Assembly: GCA_963733265.1 (NCBI GenBank)
Contig: CAVTCF010000001.1
Location: 1,612,001-1,676,000, forward strand
Reading direction: 5' to 3'
Length of the DNA: 64,000 nt
Source: PALSA-1006 sp963733265
GTDB taxonomy: Bacteria > Pseudomonadota > Gammaproteobacteria > Burkholderiales > Gallionellaceae
The position numbers and the translations under genes were made by a program. This document shows positions 16,240 to 25,106 of this stretch, one piece after another (the stretch's first letter is position 1; the number at the start of each line of letters is the position of its first letter). A model generated the notes under the pieces. It had not been told where the DNA came from, ran no database searches, and was given only the letters and a program-made list of their open reading frames with translations.

Positions 16240-17298
16240 ATGAGTGAATTACAAATCGGGTTATTATCCATCGGAATTTTGCTGGTGGTTGCTGTCTATC
16301 TATACGGCTTCTGGCAGCAAAGAAGCTATCGCAACAAATTCGGTTCATCATATAAGTCCCCGCATGAAGATGCGCTGTACAAATCCAACTCGTCAGCGGC
16401 AGATGCATTGCTGGACGAAGAGGTTACCGCACTTGGGCGTAACGAGACGCAACGCGCAACCATAGTGGAGAATACCTTTGAGCTGCTTAATGCGGAAACT
16501 GACTATGTGGTTTCCATCAAGCTCAAAGCGCCGCTCGGCAGCGACGTGCTTGCACCGCTTTGGGAGCAGCGTTTCGATTTTGGAAAAAGTGTCAATGCCT
16601 ACGGTCAGAATGCAAGTACGGGAAACTGGGAACGACTCATTCCGGAAAGCCTTCCCGCTTACAACGCATTTAAGATCGGTTTGCAATTGGCTGATCGTTC
16701 GGGGCCGGTAAGTGAAATCCGGCTGATGAGTTTCCACGATATTTTGCATGATATTGGAGAACAGTTACAGGCGGATATCGAGCTGCCTTCCGTGGCGGAA
16801 GCAATTAAACTGTCCAAGGCCTTGGATGAGTTTTGTGCCGAGGTGGACAAAATGATCGGTCTCAATATTTTGCCCGGAGGCGATCGTCTTTTGTTCGGTA
16901 GCGAGATTGCACAAGTGGCCGAGCGCCACGGTTTGAAACTGCAAGCGGATGGTGCATTTCATTTGTTGAATGAGCAAGGGCTGACACTTTTCAGCCTCGC
17001 CAATTTGGACAACACACCCTTTCAACACCACACTCTCACCCAAGTACGCGTAAAAGGTTTGACCTTGTTGCTGGATGTTGCGCGAGTGGAGCGTCCGGCA
17101 AATCGTTTTGATGAGATGGCTGTGTTGGCACGCGAGTTGGCAATGGATCTGCGCGCCGGGCTGGTGGATGATCATCGCGTTTCTTTGGGTGATGCAGCGA
17201 TAGCGCAGATACGCGAACAGGTTGCCGCCATCGAAAGTCGTATGCTGGCTGGCAAGATTGCTCCGGGCAGCACACAGGCATTACGTTTGTTCGCTTAG
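16240..17298 (+). CDS. zipA: Cell division protein ZipA-like
   Basis: Membrane-anchored FtsZ-binding protein. An N-terminal transmembrane helix (about residues 5-25, IGLLSIGILLVVAVYLYGFW) is followed by a basic/acidic linker and a C-terminal ZipA-like domain from about residue 215 to 340 (LNILPGGDRLLFGSEIAQVAE, ALDVARV-like strands, FDEMAVLARELAMDLRAGLVDDH). It lies directly upstream of ligA, the same pairing as in E. coli, which supports the call. At 352 residues it is of ordinary size. A TAGTATAAT element just upstream (about 16201-16209) may be its -10 box. Confidence 0.85.
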   Translation: MSELQIGLLSIGILLVVAVYLYGFWQQRSYRNKFGSSYKSPHEDALYKSNSSAADALLDEEVTALGRNETQRATIVENTFELLNAETDYVVSIKLKAPLGSDVLAPLWEQRFDFGKSVNAYGQNASTGNWERLIPESLPAYNAFKIGLQLADRSGPVSEIRLMSFHDILHDIGEQLQADIELPSVAEAIKLSKALDEFCAEVDKMIGLNILPGGDRLLFGSEIAQVAERHGLKLQADGAFHLLNEQGLTLFSLANLDNTPFQHHTLTQVRVKGLTLLLDVARVERPANRFDEMAVLARELAMDLRAGLVDDHRVSLGDAAIAQIREQVAAIESRMLAGKIAPGSTQALRLFA

Positions 17299-17325
17299 AT
17301 TTTTATGTTCACAAAACTAAAATCA

Positions 17326-17394
17326 GCCACAGAGATCACAGCGTACACACAGAGAGTCGAAGGTTTTCTCTGTGATCTCTGTGTACTCTGTGGC
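17326..17394. repeat. Imperfect inverted repeat between zipA and ligA
   Basis: GCCACAGAG at 17326-17334 is mirrored by CTCTGTGGC at 17386-17394. The inner arms are also complementary with small shifts (runs of CACAGAGATCACAG against TGTGATCTCTGTG). It would fold into a long hairpin between the zipA stop and the ligA ATG. Its style resembles dispersed CACAGAG-type intergenic repeats; there is no coding potential. Confidence 0.65.
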
Positions 17395-17408
17395 AGAAAA
17401 ATCTTGTT

Positions 17409-19460
17409 ATGAATTCCTCTGTTCTACAGCGCATCGCGCAACTGCGTGCGGAGATTGAACGTCATATCCAAGCCTATTATGTGCAGGATTCGCCGACTAT
17501 ACCTGATGCGGAATACGACAAGCTGTTCCGCGAACTGCAAGCCCTTGAAACACAACACCCTGAACTGCTGACTGTTGATTCACCTACGCAACGGGTTGGC
17601 GGCAAAGTGCTGGATGGCTTTGTGCCTGTGCGCCATGCTGTGCCTATGCTTTCCATTCGCACCGAGACTGACATTAGTGATCAGGGCGCAATTGCTTTTG
17701 ACTCCAGAGTACGGCGCGAGTTGGGGGAAACAGAGGCAGCAGTCGAGTATGTGTGCGAACTAAAATTCGACGGTTTGGCGATCAATTTACGCTACGAACA
17801 TGGCGTACTGGTACAGGCTTCCACACGGGGCGATGGTGAAACCGGCGAAGACGTGACACAAAATATTCGCACCATCCATCAGATTCCCTTACGGCTTAAA
17901 GATTGTGATGATTTCGTGCTGGAAGTACGCGGCGAGGTATATATGAGTCGCCGCGATTTTGAGGGCTACAACGAACGTCAGCGCGAACAGGGATTACCCA
18001 CGCTGGTGAACCCGCGTAACGGTGCTGCGGGCAGTATTCGTCAGCTTGATCCGGCTTTGGCAGCGAGACGCCCGTTGTCATTTTTTGCCTATGGTCTGGG
18101 TGACGTAAGGGGGTGGAATTTGCCCTCGACGCACGGCAATATACTGAATGAACTAGGCAAGATGGGCTTGCCGGTGTGCGCTGAGCGTGCGGTGGTGCAG
18201 GGTGCGCAAGGGCTTGTGGCGTTCCACCGCAGCATCGCCGCCAAGCGTGATGGTCTGCCGTTCGATATTGACGGCGTGGTTTACAAGGTTAACGACCTTG
18301 CCTTGCAAGAGAAACTTGGCTTTGTGACGCGCGAGCCGCGCTGGGCGGTTGCGCACAAGTTTCCGGCGGAAGAGCAGTTGACTGTGGTGCGCGATATTGA
18401 TATTCAGGTCGGTCGCACCGGTAAACTGACGCCGGTGGCAAAATTGGAGCCGGTGTTTGTCGGCGGAACCACGGTTTCCAACGCCACGCTGCACAACGAG
18501 GATGAAACGCGGCGCAAGGATGTGCGCGTTGGCGATACGGTGATTGTGCGCCGCGCTGGCGATGTGATACCGGAAGTGGTCGGGGTGGTGCTGGACAAAC
18601 GTCCGCCGGAAGTCGGCGCGGCATTTGATTTGTTTAAGCGCCTGGATGGAAAATGTCCGGTGTGCGGAAGTACAATCGTGCGCGAAGAGGGAGAAGCCGC
18701 ATGGCGTTGCACAGGTGGTTTGTTTTGTCCTGCGCAACGCAAGGAGGCGCTCTTTCACTTCGCCAGTCGTCGCGCGTTGGACATCGAGGGGCTGGGCGAC
18801 AAGCTGATAGATCAACTGGTGGATAACGGTTTGGTGCATTCACCTGCGGATATCTATTCGCTGGACAAACCGACGCTGGCAGGGCTGGAGCGGATGGGGG
18901 AGAAATCGGCAGAGAATCTACTGCTGGCTATTGTCCATAGCAAAACTCCCACGCTGGCTCGCTTTATCTACGCGCTGGGTATTCGTAATGTGGGTGAGAC
19001 CACGGCTAAAGATTTGGCGCGGCATTTCGGCAAGCTGGCAAATTTGATGGAAGCCGATCAGGAGCGGTTACAACGAGTCCCTGATGTAGGGCCGGTGGTG
19101 GCACAAAGTATTTTTTCATTTTTTAGGGAACAACATAATATTGACGTAATAAAAGCACTGCTCGATATTAACCTGGGTGGTGTAAGTCCAAAGGAAAGTG
19201 AAGGCGAGCCAGTCGAAAACTTGCCATTGATGGGTAAAACTTTCGTGCTGACTGGTACACTTCCATCCATGAGCAGGGACGAGGCAAAGGCCGCGCTGGA
19301 GGCTTTGGGTGCCAAGGTGGCTGGCAGTGTATCGAAAAAAACAAATTACGTAGTTGCAGGAGCAGAAGCAGGCAGCAAACTGGAAAAGGCGCGTGAATTG
19401 GGCGTGCCAGTGATAGACGAGCAAGGATTGATTAATTTATTGAAAGGGATTGGAGCATGA
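17409..19460 (+). CDS. ligA: NAD-dependent DNA ligase
   Basis: Joins DNA nicks in replication and repair using NAD+. Order of domains: Ia (IPDAEYDKLFRELQALE), adenylation domain with the AMP-accepting Lys in CELKFDGLAINLRYE, OB fold (GRTGKLTPVAKLEPVFVGG), a four-Cys zinc finger (CPVCGS, then two Cys near CTGGLFCP), helix-hairpin-helix repeats, and a C-terminal BRCT domain (GKTFVLTGTLPSMSRDEA). 683 residues, canonical. Overlaps galU by 4 bp. Confidence 0.97.
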   Translation: MNSSVLQRIAQLRAEIERHIQAYYVQDSPTIPDAEYDKLFRELQALETQHPELLTVDSPTQRVGGKVLDGFVPVRHAVPMLSIRTETDISDQGAIAFDSRVRRELGETEAAVEYVCELKFDGLAINLRYEHGVLVQASTRGDGETGEDVTQNIRTIHQIPLRLKDCDDFVLEVRGEVYMSRRDFEGYNERQREQGLPTLVNPRNGAAGSIRQLDPALAARRPLSFFAYGLGDVRGWNLPSTHGNILNELGKMGLPVCAERAVVQGAQGLVAFHRSIAAKRDGLPFDIDGVVYKVNDLALQEKLGFVTREPRWAVAHKFPAEEQLTVVRDIDIQVGRTGKLTPVAKLEPVFVGGTTVSNATLHNEDETRRKDVRVGDTVIVRRAGDVIPEVVGVVLDKRPPEVGAAFDLFKRLDGKCPVCGSTIVREEGEAAWRCTGGLFCPAQRKEALFHFASRRALDIEGLGDKLIDQLVDNGLVHSPADIYSLDKPTLAGLERMGEKSAENLLLAIVHSKTPTLARFIYALGIRNVGETTAKDLARHFGKLANLMEADQERLQRVPDVGPVVAQSIFSFFREQHNIDVIKALLDINLGGVSPKESEGEPVENLPLMGKTFVLTGTLPSMSRDEAKAALEALGAKVAGSVSKKTNYVVAGAEAGSKLEKARELGVPVIDEQGLINLLKGIGA

Positions 19461-20320
19461 AGCAAATTACTAAAGCTGTGTTTCCTGTCGCTGGGTTGGG
19501 TAGCCGTTTTCTACCGGCTACCAAAGCGACTGCAAAAGAAATGTTGCCGGTGGTGGATAAGCCGCTCATCCAGTACGCAGTGGAAGAGGCCATCGCCGCA
19601 GGTATTACTGATATGGTATTCATCACCGGTCGCAACAAACGTGCGATTGAAGATCATTTCGATAAAGCATTCGAATTGGAAGCCACGCTGGCGGCTCAGG
19701 GCAAAAATGAATTGTTGCGCATTGTGCAGGAAGTTGTTCCCAAACATATAAATTGCATTTACATTCGTCAATCCGAACCTTTGGGATTGGGGCATGCTGT
19801 GCTATGCGCGCAACCGGTCATTCAAAATGAGCCATTTGCGGTGATACTCGCGGACGATCTGATCGAAGGCAAGACGGCCGTCATGAAGCAAATGGTGGAT
19901 GTTTTTGCAAAACATCAATCTTCGGTTTTGGGTGTGCAAGATGTGCCGCGTGAACATACCAAACAGTATGGTATTGTCGGCAGCACCAATCTGGAACCCA
20001 ATCTGGAGCAAGTAAACAAGATCGTGGAAAAGCCCAATCCTTCGGCAGCCCCATCAACTCTGGCTGTTGTCGGGCGTTATATTTTGACACCCCGTATCTT
20101 CCATCATATTTCCAAAATATGGCCGGGAGCCGGGGGTGAAATACAACTCACCGACGGTATTGCGGCACTCATGCAGGAAGAGCAATTGTTGGCTTATCGT
20201 TTTGCCGGAACACGTTATGACTGCGGTTCCAAATTAGGCTACTTGAAAGCTCAAGTGGCATATGGACTAAAACATGAAGAGTTGAGTACCGATTTTGCCG
20301 CTTATCTAAAATCGCTCTGA
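19457..20320 (+). CDS. galU: UTP-glucose-1-phosphate uridylyltransferase
   Basis: Makes UDP-glucose for envelope polysaccharides. Nucleotidyltransferase motifs: KAVFPVAGLGSRFLPATKA (with the basic loop), KEMLPVVDKPLIQYAVEEA, QSEPLGLGHAVLCA, VILADDLI (metal-binding Asp) and GIVEKPNPS-like KIVEKPNPSAAPS. 287 residues, normal length. It begins within the ligA stop (ATGA) and abuts the phosphoribosyltransferase gene by one base. Confidence 0.95.
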   Translation: MKQITKAVFPVAGLGSRFLPATKATAKEMLPVVDKPLIQYAVEEAIAAGITDMVFITGRNKRAIEDHFDKAFELEATLAAQGKNELLRIVQEVVPKHINCIYIRQSEPLGLGHAVLCAQPVIQNEPFAVILADDLIEGKTAVMKQMVDVFAKHQSSVLGVQDVPREHTKQYGIVGSTNLEPNLEQVNKIVEKPNPSAAPSTLAVVGRYILTPRIFHHISKIWPGAGGEIQLTDGIAALMQEEQLLAYRFAGTRYDCGSKLGYLKAQVAYGLKHEELSTDFAAYLKSL

Positions 20321-20865
20321 TGCTCACTAACCAGCAAGCACGGGATATTTTAAACAGCGCCGAGATGTTGCTGTCTGAAGATCAGGTCAAAACGGCCGTG
20401 CATCACGTTGCTCAAGAAATTAATGCACTGCTGGCTGACGAGCATCCCTTGGTGTTATCGGTGATGGGGGGGGCGGTCATCTTTACCGGTCAACTTTTAC
20501 CTATGCTCGACTTTCCTTTGGAATTTGATTATTTGCATGTATCGCGATATGGAAACGAAAAGCAGGGCGGAGAGTTGCACTGGAAGGTGGCTCCGCACGA
20601 GAATGTACGCAATAAAGTTGTGTTGGTACTGGATGACATTCTTGACGAAGGCCATACAATGCACGCGATCAAACAGCGTGTATTGGCCTTGGGGGCGAAG
20701 AAGTTCTACTGTGCGGTGTTTGCCGACAAGGAAAACGGTAAAGAGAAGCCGATATGTGCGGATTTTGTCGGAACAAAATTGCCGGAACGTTTTGTATTTG
20801 GTTTTGGAATGGACATACATGGCGCGTGGCGAAATTTGCCCGCGATTTATGCGGTGAGGGATTAG
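20320..20865 (+). CDS. Hypoxanthine-guanine phosphoribosyltransferase
   Basis: Type I phosphoribosyltransferase of 181 residues for purine salvage. The PRPP-binding loop is VVLVLDDILDEGHTM, and the hood/flexible loop region is FDYLHVSRYGNEKQGGELHW. The C-terminal RFVFGFGMDIHGAWRNLPAIYAV is typical of the Hpt group. It is placed next to a methylthiopurine phosphorylase, so a joint role in purine/MTA salvage is likely. The start shares a base with the galU stop. Confidence 0.88.
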   Translation: MLTNQQARDILNSAEMLLSEDQVKTAVHHVAQEINALLADEHPLVLSVMGGAVIFTGQLLPMLDFPLEFDYLHVSRYGNEKQGGELHWKVAPHENVRNKVVLVLDDILDEGHTMHAIKQRVLALGAKKFYCAVFADKENGKEKPICADFVGTKLPERFVFGFGMDIHGAWRNLPAIYAVRD

Positions 20866-20872
20866 GATAAAT

Positions 20873-21619
20873 ATGTTAGCAATCATCGGAGGCACTGGCC
20901 TTGACCAGCTCGCCAATCTTAAAATTACCCATCGGCAAGTTATACGCACACCTTATGGCGAACCTTCCGGGGCGCTGACTTTTGGCACAATCAACCGGCA
21001 TGAGGTTATGTTTCTCGCACGCCATGGTTACGGGCATACTATTCCGCCGCATGAGGTGAATTATCGCGCCAATTTGTGGGCGCTATATCAACAAGGTGCA
21101 AAGCGTGTGATTGCGGTCGCATCTGTCGGCGGTATCAGAGCAGACTTTATTCCGGGCGAAATAGTCATTCCCGATCAGATTCTTGATTACACGCACGGAA
21201 GACCATTTACTTTTTTCGACGGGCGCGAACGCCCGGTCACACATATTGATTTTACGCTGCCATATAGTCCGCAATTGCGAAAACAAATTTTGACCGCGGC
21301 AACCAATGCCAAAGTAAAATGTTTGGATGGCGGTGTTTATGCGGCGGCACAGGGGCCCCGCCTTGAAACGGCTGCCGAGATCAATCGTTTCGAACGGGAC
21401 GGGGCTGATATGGTGGGTATGACCGGAATGCCCGAGGCATCGCTGGCAAGAGAATTGGGACTCGGTTATGCCGCCATCGCGGTGGTGGTGAATTATGCCG
21501 CCGGCCGCGGAAATAGCCGGGTGGGTATTCATCTTGATTCAATCAGCAAAATTGTCGATCCGGCAATGGCTAAAGTGAGAAATATTTTGGAATTGGTGGT
21601 GGACTCAGATGTCAGTTAA
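20873..21619 (+). CDS. S-methyl-5'-thioinosine / thioadenosine phosphorylase family protein
   Basis: PNP/MTAP-family phosphorylase of 248 residues cleaving a methylthio-nucleoside to a purine base and methylthioribose 1-phosphate. Motifs: AIIGGTGLDQL (phosphate site), FLARHGYGHTIPPHEVNYRAN, AVASVGGIR, EGVYAAAQGPRLETAAEI-like segment, and MVGMTGMPEASLARELG. The base-binding segment reads VVNYAAG instead of the adenine-specific TDYD type, which favours 6-oxopurine (MTI) specificity; that is inference. The neighbouring Hpt would recycle hypoxanthine released by it. Confidence 0.86.
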   Translation: MLAIIGGTGLDQLANLKITHRQVIRTPYGEPSGALTFGTINRHEVMFLARHGYGHTIPPHEVNYRANLWALYQQGAKRVIAVASVGGIRADFIPGEIVIPDQILDYTHGRPFTFFDGRERPVTHIDFTLPYSPQLRKQILTAATNAKVKCLDGGVYAAAQGPRLETAAEINRFERDGADMVGMTGMPEASLARELGLGYAAIAVVVNYAAGRGNSRVGIHLDSISKIVDPAMAKVRNILELVVDSDVS

Positions 21620-22142
21620 AAAAGCATTACGCATGGGTGATGCGCGTTTATTGCGACGCGCGGAAGAGGTGACTGCTTTCGATAGTAAAGAGTTTCATGA
21701 GTTGTTGGCCGATATGCGCGACACCATGCAAGCGCTTGACGGGGTGGGGCTGGCAGCACCCCAGATCGGAATCAATCTGCGCATTGTGATTTTCGGGGTG
21801 GAAAGCAGCCCCCGTTATCCGGATGCTGAAGTTGTGCCTGATACGGTGCTGATTAACCCTGTTATTACACCGCTGTCACAGACGAAAGAAAGTGGTTGGG
21901 AGGGCTGCCTCAGTGTACCGGGTATGCGCGGCTTAGTTCCGCGCTTTACCCATATCCGCTATCAGGGAACTGATCAATTTGGTGCTTTAATTGACCGCAC
22001 GGTAAGCGGATTTCATGCACGTGTGGTGCAACATGAATGCGATCATCTGGATGGAATACTGTATCCCATGCGGATTGAAGATTTGCGGAATTTTGGTTTT
22101 ATCAGCGAGCTGTTTCCCGATCAAAATAATCAGGAAGAATAA
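21609..22142 (+). CDS. def: Peptide deformylase
   Basis: Removes the formyl group from nascent proteins. All three metal/active-site motifs are present: GVGLAAPQIG, EGCLSVPGM and QHECDHLDGILYP. At 177 residues it is complete, with a slightly extended C-terminus. It overlaps the upstream phosphorylase gene by 11 bp and the downstream channel gene by one base. It is not next to fmt here, so this may be one of several def copies. Confidence 0.95.
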   Translation: MSVKKALRMGDARLLRRAEEVTAFDSKEFHELLADMRDTMQALDGVGLAAPQIGINLRIVIFGVESSPRYPDAEVVPDTVLINPVITPLSQTKESGWEGCLSVPGMRGLVPRFTHIRYQGTDQFGALIDRTVSGFHARVVQHECDHLDGILYPMRIEDLRNFGFISELFPDQNNQEE

Positions 22143-23176
22143 TGCGAGTCTCGGCAGCAAATGAATCCCTGGTGATGCGCAATTTACTGTTTTCGTTTGC
22201 CGCACTGGTGCTGGTACTGGTAATCGGTACGGTTGGTTACCGGACTCTGGGAGGCCCGCACTATTCCTGGATGGATTGTTTTTACATGACATTTATTACC
22301 ATAGCCACCATCGGTTATGGTGAGATAGTAGATGTCACAAGATATGAATACGGACGACTATTCACTGTATTTATCGGGGTGGCCGGTATTGGTGTAATGG
22401 GTTATGTGCTTTCTACATTGACGGCGTTTATGTTGGAAAGCGATCTGAGTGTGTCCAGGCGGAGAAAGAAAATGCTTCAACGAATCGCGCAGTTGAAAAA
22501 TCATTACATTGTTTGCGGTATCGGCCTTGTCGGCAGTAATGTGGCGTATGAACTAAGCTCGACCGGTCGCCAATGCGTGATCATCGATTCCGATATGGAG
22601 ACCATACAACACTATTTGGACAGCCATCCGGGGCAGTTGTATTTGCTCGGGGATGCGACGGACAATGATGTGTTACTGGATGCGGGAGTGATGCAAGCAC
22701 GGGGCGTGTTTGCGGTGGCACATGATGACAGCCACAATCTGGTTATTAGTTTAAGCGCCAAACAATTGAAATCCGACTTGCGCGTTGTGGCGCGCTGTCA
22801 TGATTTGAAGAATGCCGAAAAGACCAGACGCGCCGGTGCGGATGAAATCGTTTCACCCGATTTTACAGGAGGGTTGCGCATAGTCTCAGCCATGCTCAGA
22901 CCCAATGTAGTGTCGTTTCTGGATGATATGCTCAGGTCTGAAGAGGGTTTGCGCATGGAAGAGATTGCTATCCCGATGGCATTGTCCGGCAAACCCTTGA
23001 CCGTTTTGTACCACGGCAATAAAGATTGTCTGGTGTTGGCAATACGAAGCACTGAAAAAGGCTGGATATTCAATCCTCCCGCGCAACATAGTCTGCAGGG
23101 AGGAGACGTGCTCATGGTGATGACAAGTCCGGAAGGTAGAGCCAGATTGGAACTGTTAATTCAGGGCGTGGCTTGA
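22142..23176 (+). CDS. Potassium channel with RCK/TrkA-N domain
   Basis: Inner-membrane ion channel of 344 residues. Two transmembrane helices (about residues 14-32 and 72-95) flank a pore loop with the K+ selectivity filter TIGYG (residues 56-60). A cytosolic RCK domain follows with a Rossmann NAD-binding start (YIVCGIGLVGSNVAYEL) and a TrkA-C-like end (ALSGKPLTVLYHG). It belongs to the KefB/Kch-like two-TM channel group. The ligand is not predictable. It is the last gene of a tight operon from ligA onward. Confidence 0.9.
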   Translation: MRVSAANESLVMRNLLFSFAALVLVLVIGTVGYRTLGGPHYSWMDCFYMTFITIATIGYGEIVDVTRYEYGRLFTVFIGVAGIGVMGYVLSTLTAFMLESDLSVSRRRKKMLQRIAQLKNHYIVCGIGLVGSNVAYELSSTGRQCVIIDSDMETIQHYLDSHPGQLYLLGDATDNDVLLDAGVMQARGVFAVAHDDSHNLVISLSAKQLKSDLRVVARCHDLKNAEKTRRAGADEIVSPDFTGGLRIVSAMLRPNVVSFLDDMLRSEEGLRMEEIAIPMALSGKPLTVLYHGNKDCLVLAIRSTEKGWIFNPPAQHSLQGGDVLMVMTSPEGRARLELLIQGVA

Positions 23177-23193
23177 AGAAGCCCGGTCTGTTT

Positions 23194-24273
23194 TTATGAT
23201 GTTTCAAGAAGTGATGTGAATTCTTTGGCAATGGCTGAAGAGCTGAATTTTTCTTTCACCCACTCGCGTCCTTTATGCTGAAGTCGTTTGCGCAATTGCT
23301 TATCTCCGGCCAGTTGTAAAATAGCTTCACGCCAGGCAACCACCTCTCCCGCCGGAACCAGTTTGCCGGTAACATCCGAAAGAATAGTTTCGGGCAGACC
23401 TCCGTTGTTACTGCACAAAACCGGAACCCCGACAGCTTGGGCTTCAATGGAAACCCGTCCGAAAGTTTCTCTGCCGATCGTTGGAACCGCGAGAATATCA
23501 ATTGCCGCATAGTATGGACGCACATCCTTGACCCAAGTGTGCCAGATGTGTCGGTTTGCAAATCCGCTGTCATGGATTGTTGTGTTGAGGTCTGCAACTG
23601 CAAGCCCGTCACCGACCCAAATGGCTTTGAGATTAGGCATGAGTTGCATGGCTTGATTAATCGCATCGCACAGAGGCAGCATTCCTTTGTCTGGATGCAT
23701 TGCGCCGATAAAGCCAATGACGACGTCATCATCCGCATAGCCAAAGTGTTCACGGCTCGTTTTGCGCAACTGCGCATCGGATTTAAAGTATTCAAGATCC
23801 AGCGGGTTATAGAGAATCTGGATGCGTGCAGGATCAATGCCGCGCGCGATAAAATTATCGCGCATGAAATTTGAAATGACGATGAAACGTTGAGCCAGGC
23901 GGGGAATGAAGAAATGCGTGGCCGGGCGCAACGGGTAATCCATATGTTTGAACAGGGCAAGTTTTATCCCGCGAAGACGGGAAATGATTGCGAGGGGCCA
24001 ATATTCTTTGCTGAAACTGCCAATCACCCAGTCGGGGTGAAATTTGCTACAGGCTCGCCACACCGCAATAGTGCCGCGCGGGTCGAACGCATTTTTGAAA
24101 ACGCCGAAGTAGAGCTGAACGCCACTGTCCAGTAAGCCGGCATGAATCGGGCTATTGGGCCGAACAACCGCAGCGACTTCGTGTCCTGCTGCAAGCATGG
24201 CTTTCGCCAGTGTAACAAAGTGACTCTCAGTACCGCCGCCGCCGTTGTGTGTACCCACAAAGAGTAATTTCAT
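23194..24273 (-). CDS. Glycosyltransferase family 4 protein
   Basis: GT-B fold glycosyltransferase of 359 residues, probably for LPS or other surface glycans. The N-terminal THNGGGGTESHFVTLAKAM matches the donor-fold glycine loop of family 4. The C-terminal domain has GFIGAMHPDKGMLPLCDAI and the E-x7-E motif in TFGRVSIEAQAVGVPVLCSNNGGLPE. Donor and acceptor sugars are unknown. Its start overlaps the end of the upstream deacetylase gene by 4 bp, so the two are coupled. It converges with the K+ channel gene with a 17-bp gap. Confidence 0.9.
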   Translation of the reverse strand: MKLLFVGTHNGGGGTESHFVTLAKAMLAAGHEVAAVVRPNSPIHAGLLDSGVQLYFGVFKNAFDPRGTIAVWRACSKFHPDWVIGSFSKEYWPLAIISRLRGIKLALFKHMDYPLRPATHFFIPRLAQRFIVISNFMRDNFIARGIDPARIQILYNPLDLEYFKSDAQLRKTSREHFGYADDDVVIGFIGAMHPDKGMLPLCDAINQAMQLMPNLKAIWVGDGLAVADLNTTIHDSGFANRHIWHTWVKDVRPYYAAIDILAVPTIGRETFGRVSIEAQAVGVPVLCSNNGGLPETILSDVTGKLVPAGEVVAWREAILQLAGDKQLRKRLQHKGREWVKEKFSSSAIAKEFTSLLETS

Positions 24274-24989
24274 CCGCGCTTATCCTCGTACCCGCTCAAT
24301 AGTTTGAGAATAAACAGATGGGGGAAAGTGCTACCGCTAACCAATATTCGGCGCAACTGCATGGGATTATCGCCCGCTCGTGCACGGCCACGCCGAGTGG
24401 TTGTGGCGGCATCAAAGCCAGCTTGTTTTGCGGCGTTTGATACTCGCTCGTCAAGGTCGCCATAGGGATAGCAAAATTGTGAGACGACACTACCGGTCAA
24501 TGTTTCCAAATCAGCTTTGCTACCGGCTATCTCGTTTTGTAATTCTGCATCCGCGCAATTTGTTAAATGCGGATGGGTACGCGAATGAGCGCCGACTTCC
24601 ATCCCCGCTGCATGCCAGGCACGGATTTGCTCGTCATTCATCAACGCTTTGCGCACATTCAACGCTGCTGCGTCCCAATCGTTATATTGCCCGCTGCGCT
24701 GACTGATGAAATAACATGTCGCACTAAATCCATTCTTTTGCAAAATTGGTAAGGCATTCTCAAGCGTATCGACATAACCGTCATCAAACGTAAGAACGGC
24801 CACACGCCCTTTTTTTTCGCCGCGTAAATAAGGCATGGCAGCAGACATGGACAAACCCCGATACCCCAACAACCGCAACAAAAACATTTGCCGCGCAAAA
24901 GCATTCTTGCGCACATAAAGATTGCGCAAACGCGCCCCTTGCGGAGGGCAATTAATGTTGTGATACATAAGGATAGGAATAATGGACAT
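24270..24989 (-). CDS. Polysaccharide deacetylase (NodB/CE4 family)
   Basis: Carbohydrate esterase family 4 protein of 239 residues. The NodB motifs are TFDDGYVDTLENALPIL (metal/catalytic Asp pair) and EVGAHSRTHPHL (His metal ligands), with the later FCYPYGDLDERV. No signal peptide is visible, so it may act in the cytosol or on a lipid-linked sugar at the membrane. The coupled glycosyltransferase suggests both modify the same envelope glycan. Confidence 0.9.
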   Translation of the reverse strand: MSIIPILMYHNINCPPQGARLRNLYVRKNAFARQMFLLRLLGYRGLSMSAAMPYLRGEKKGRVAVLTFDDGYVDTLENALPILQKNGFSATCYFISQRSGQYNDWDAAALNVRKALMNDEQIRAWHAAGMEVGAHSRTHPHLTNCADAELQNEIAGSKADLETLTGSVVSQFCYPYGDLDERVSNAAKQAGFDAATTTRRGRARAGDNPMQLRRILVSGSTFPHLFILKLLSGYEDKRG

Positions 24990-25041
24990 GCAATAAACGG
25001 TTTGGTAAGCGATTCTCGTTAATCGGACTTATAAAAAGTTT

Positions 25042-25062
25042 GGGTTGAACATTGTTCAACCC
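25042..25062 (-). terminator. Rho-independent terminator after acnA
   Basis: A perfect 9-bp stem GGGTTGAAC / GTTCAACCC with a 3-base loop. On the minus strand it is followed by AAACTTTTTA. It lies 45 bp past the acnA stop. Confidence 0.8.
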
Positions 25063-25106
25063 ATCCCAAATACGCGAAATGCGGGCTGGTTACTGCCCGC
25101 GCAGTG

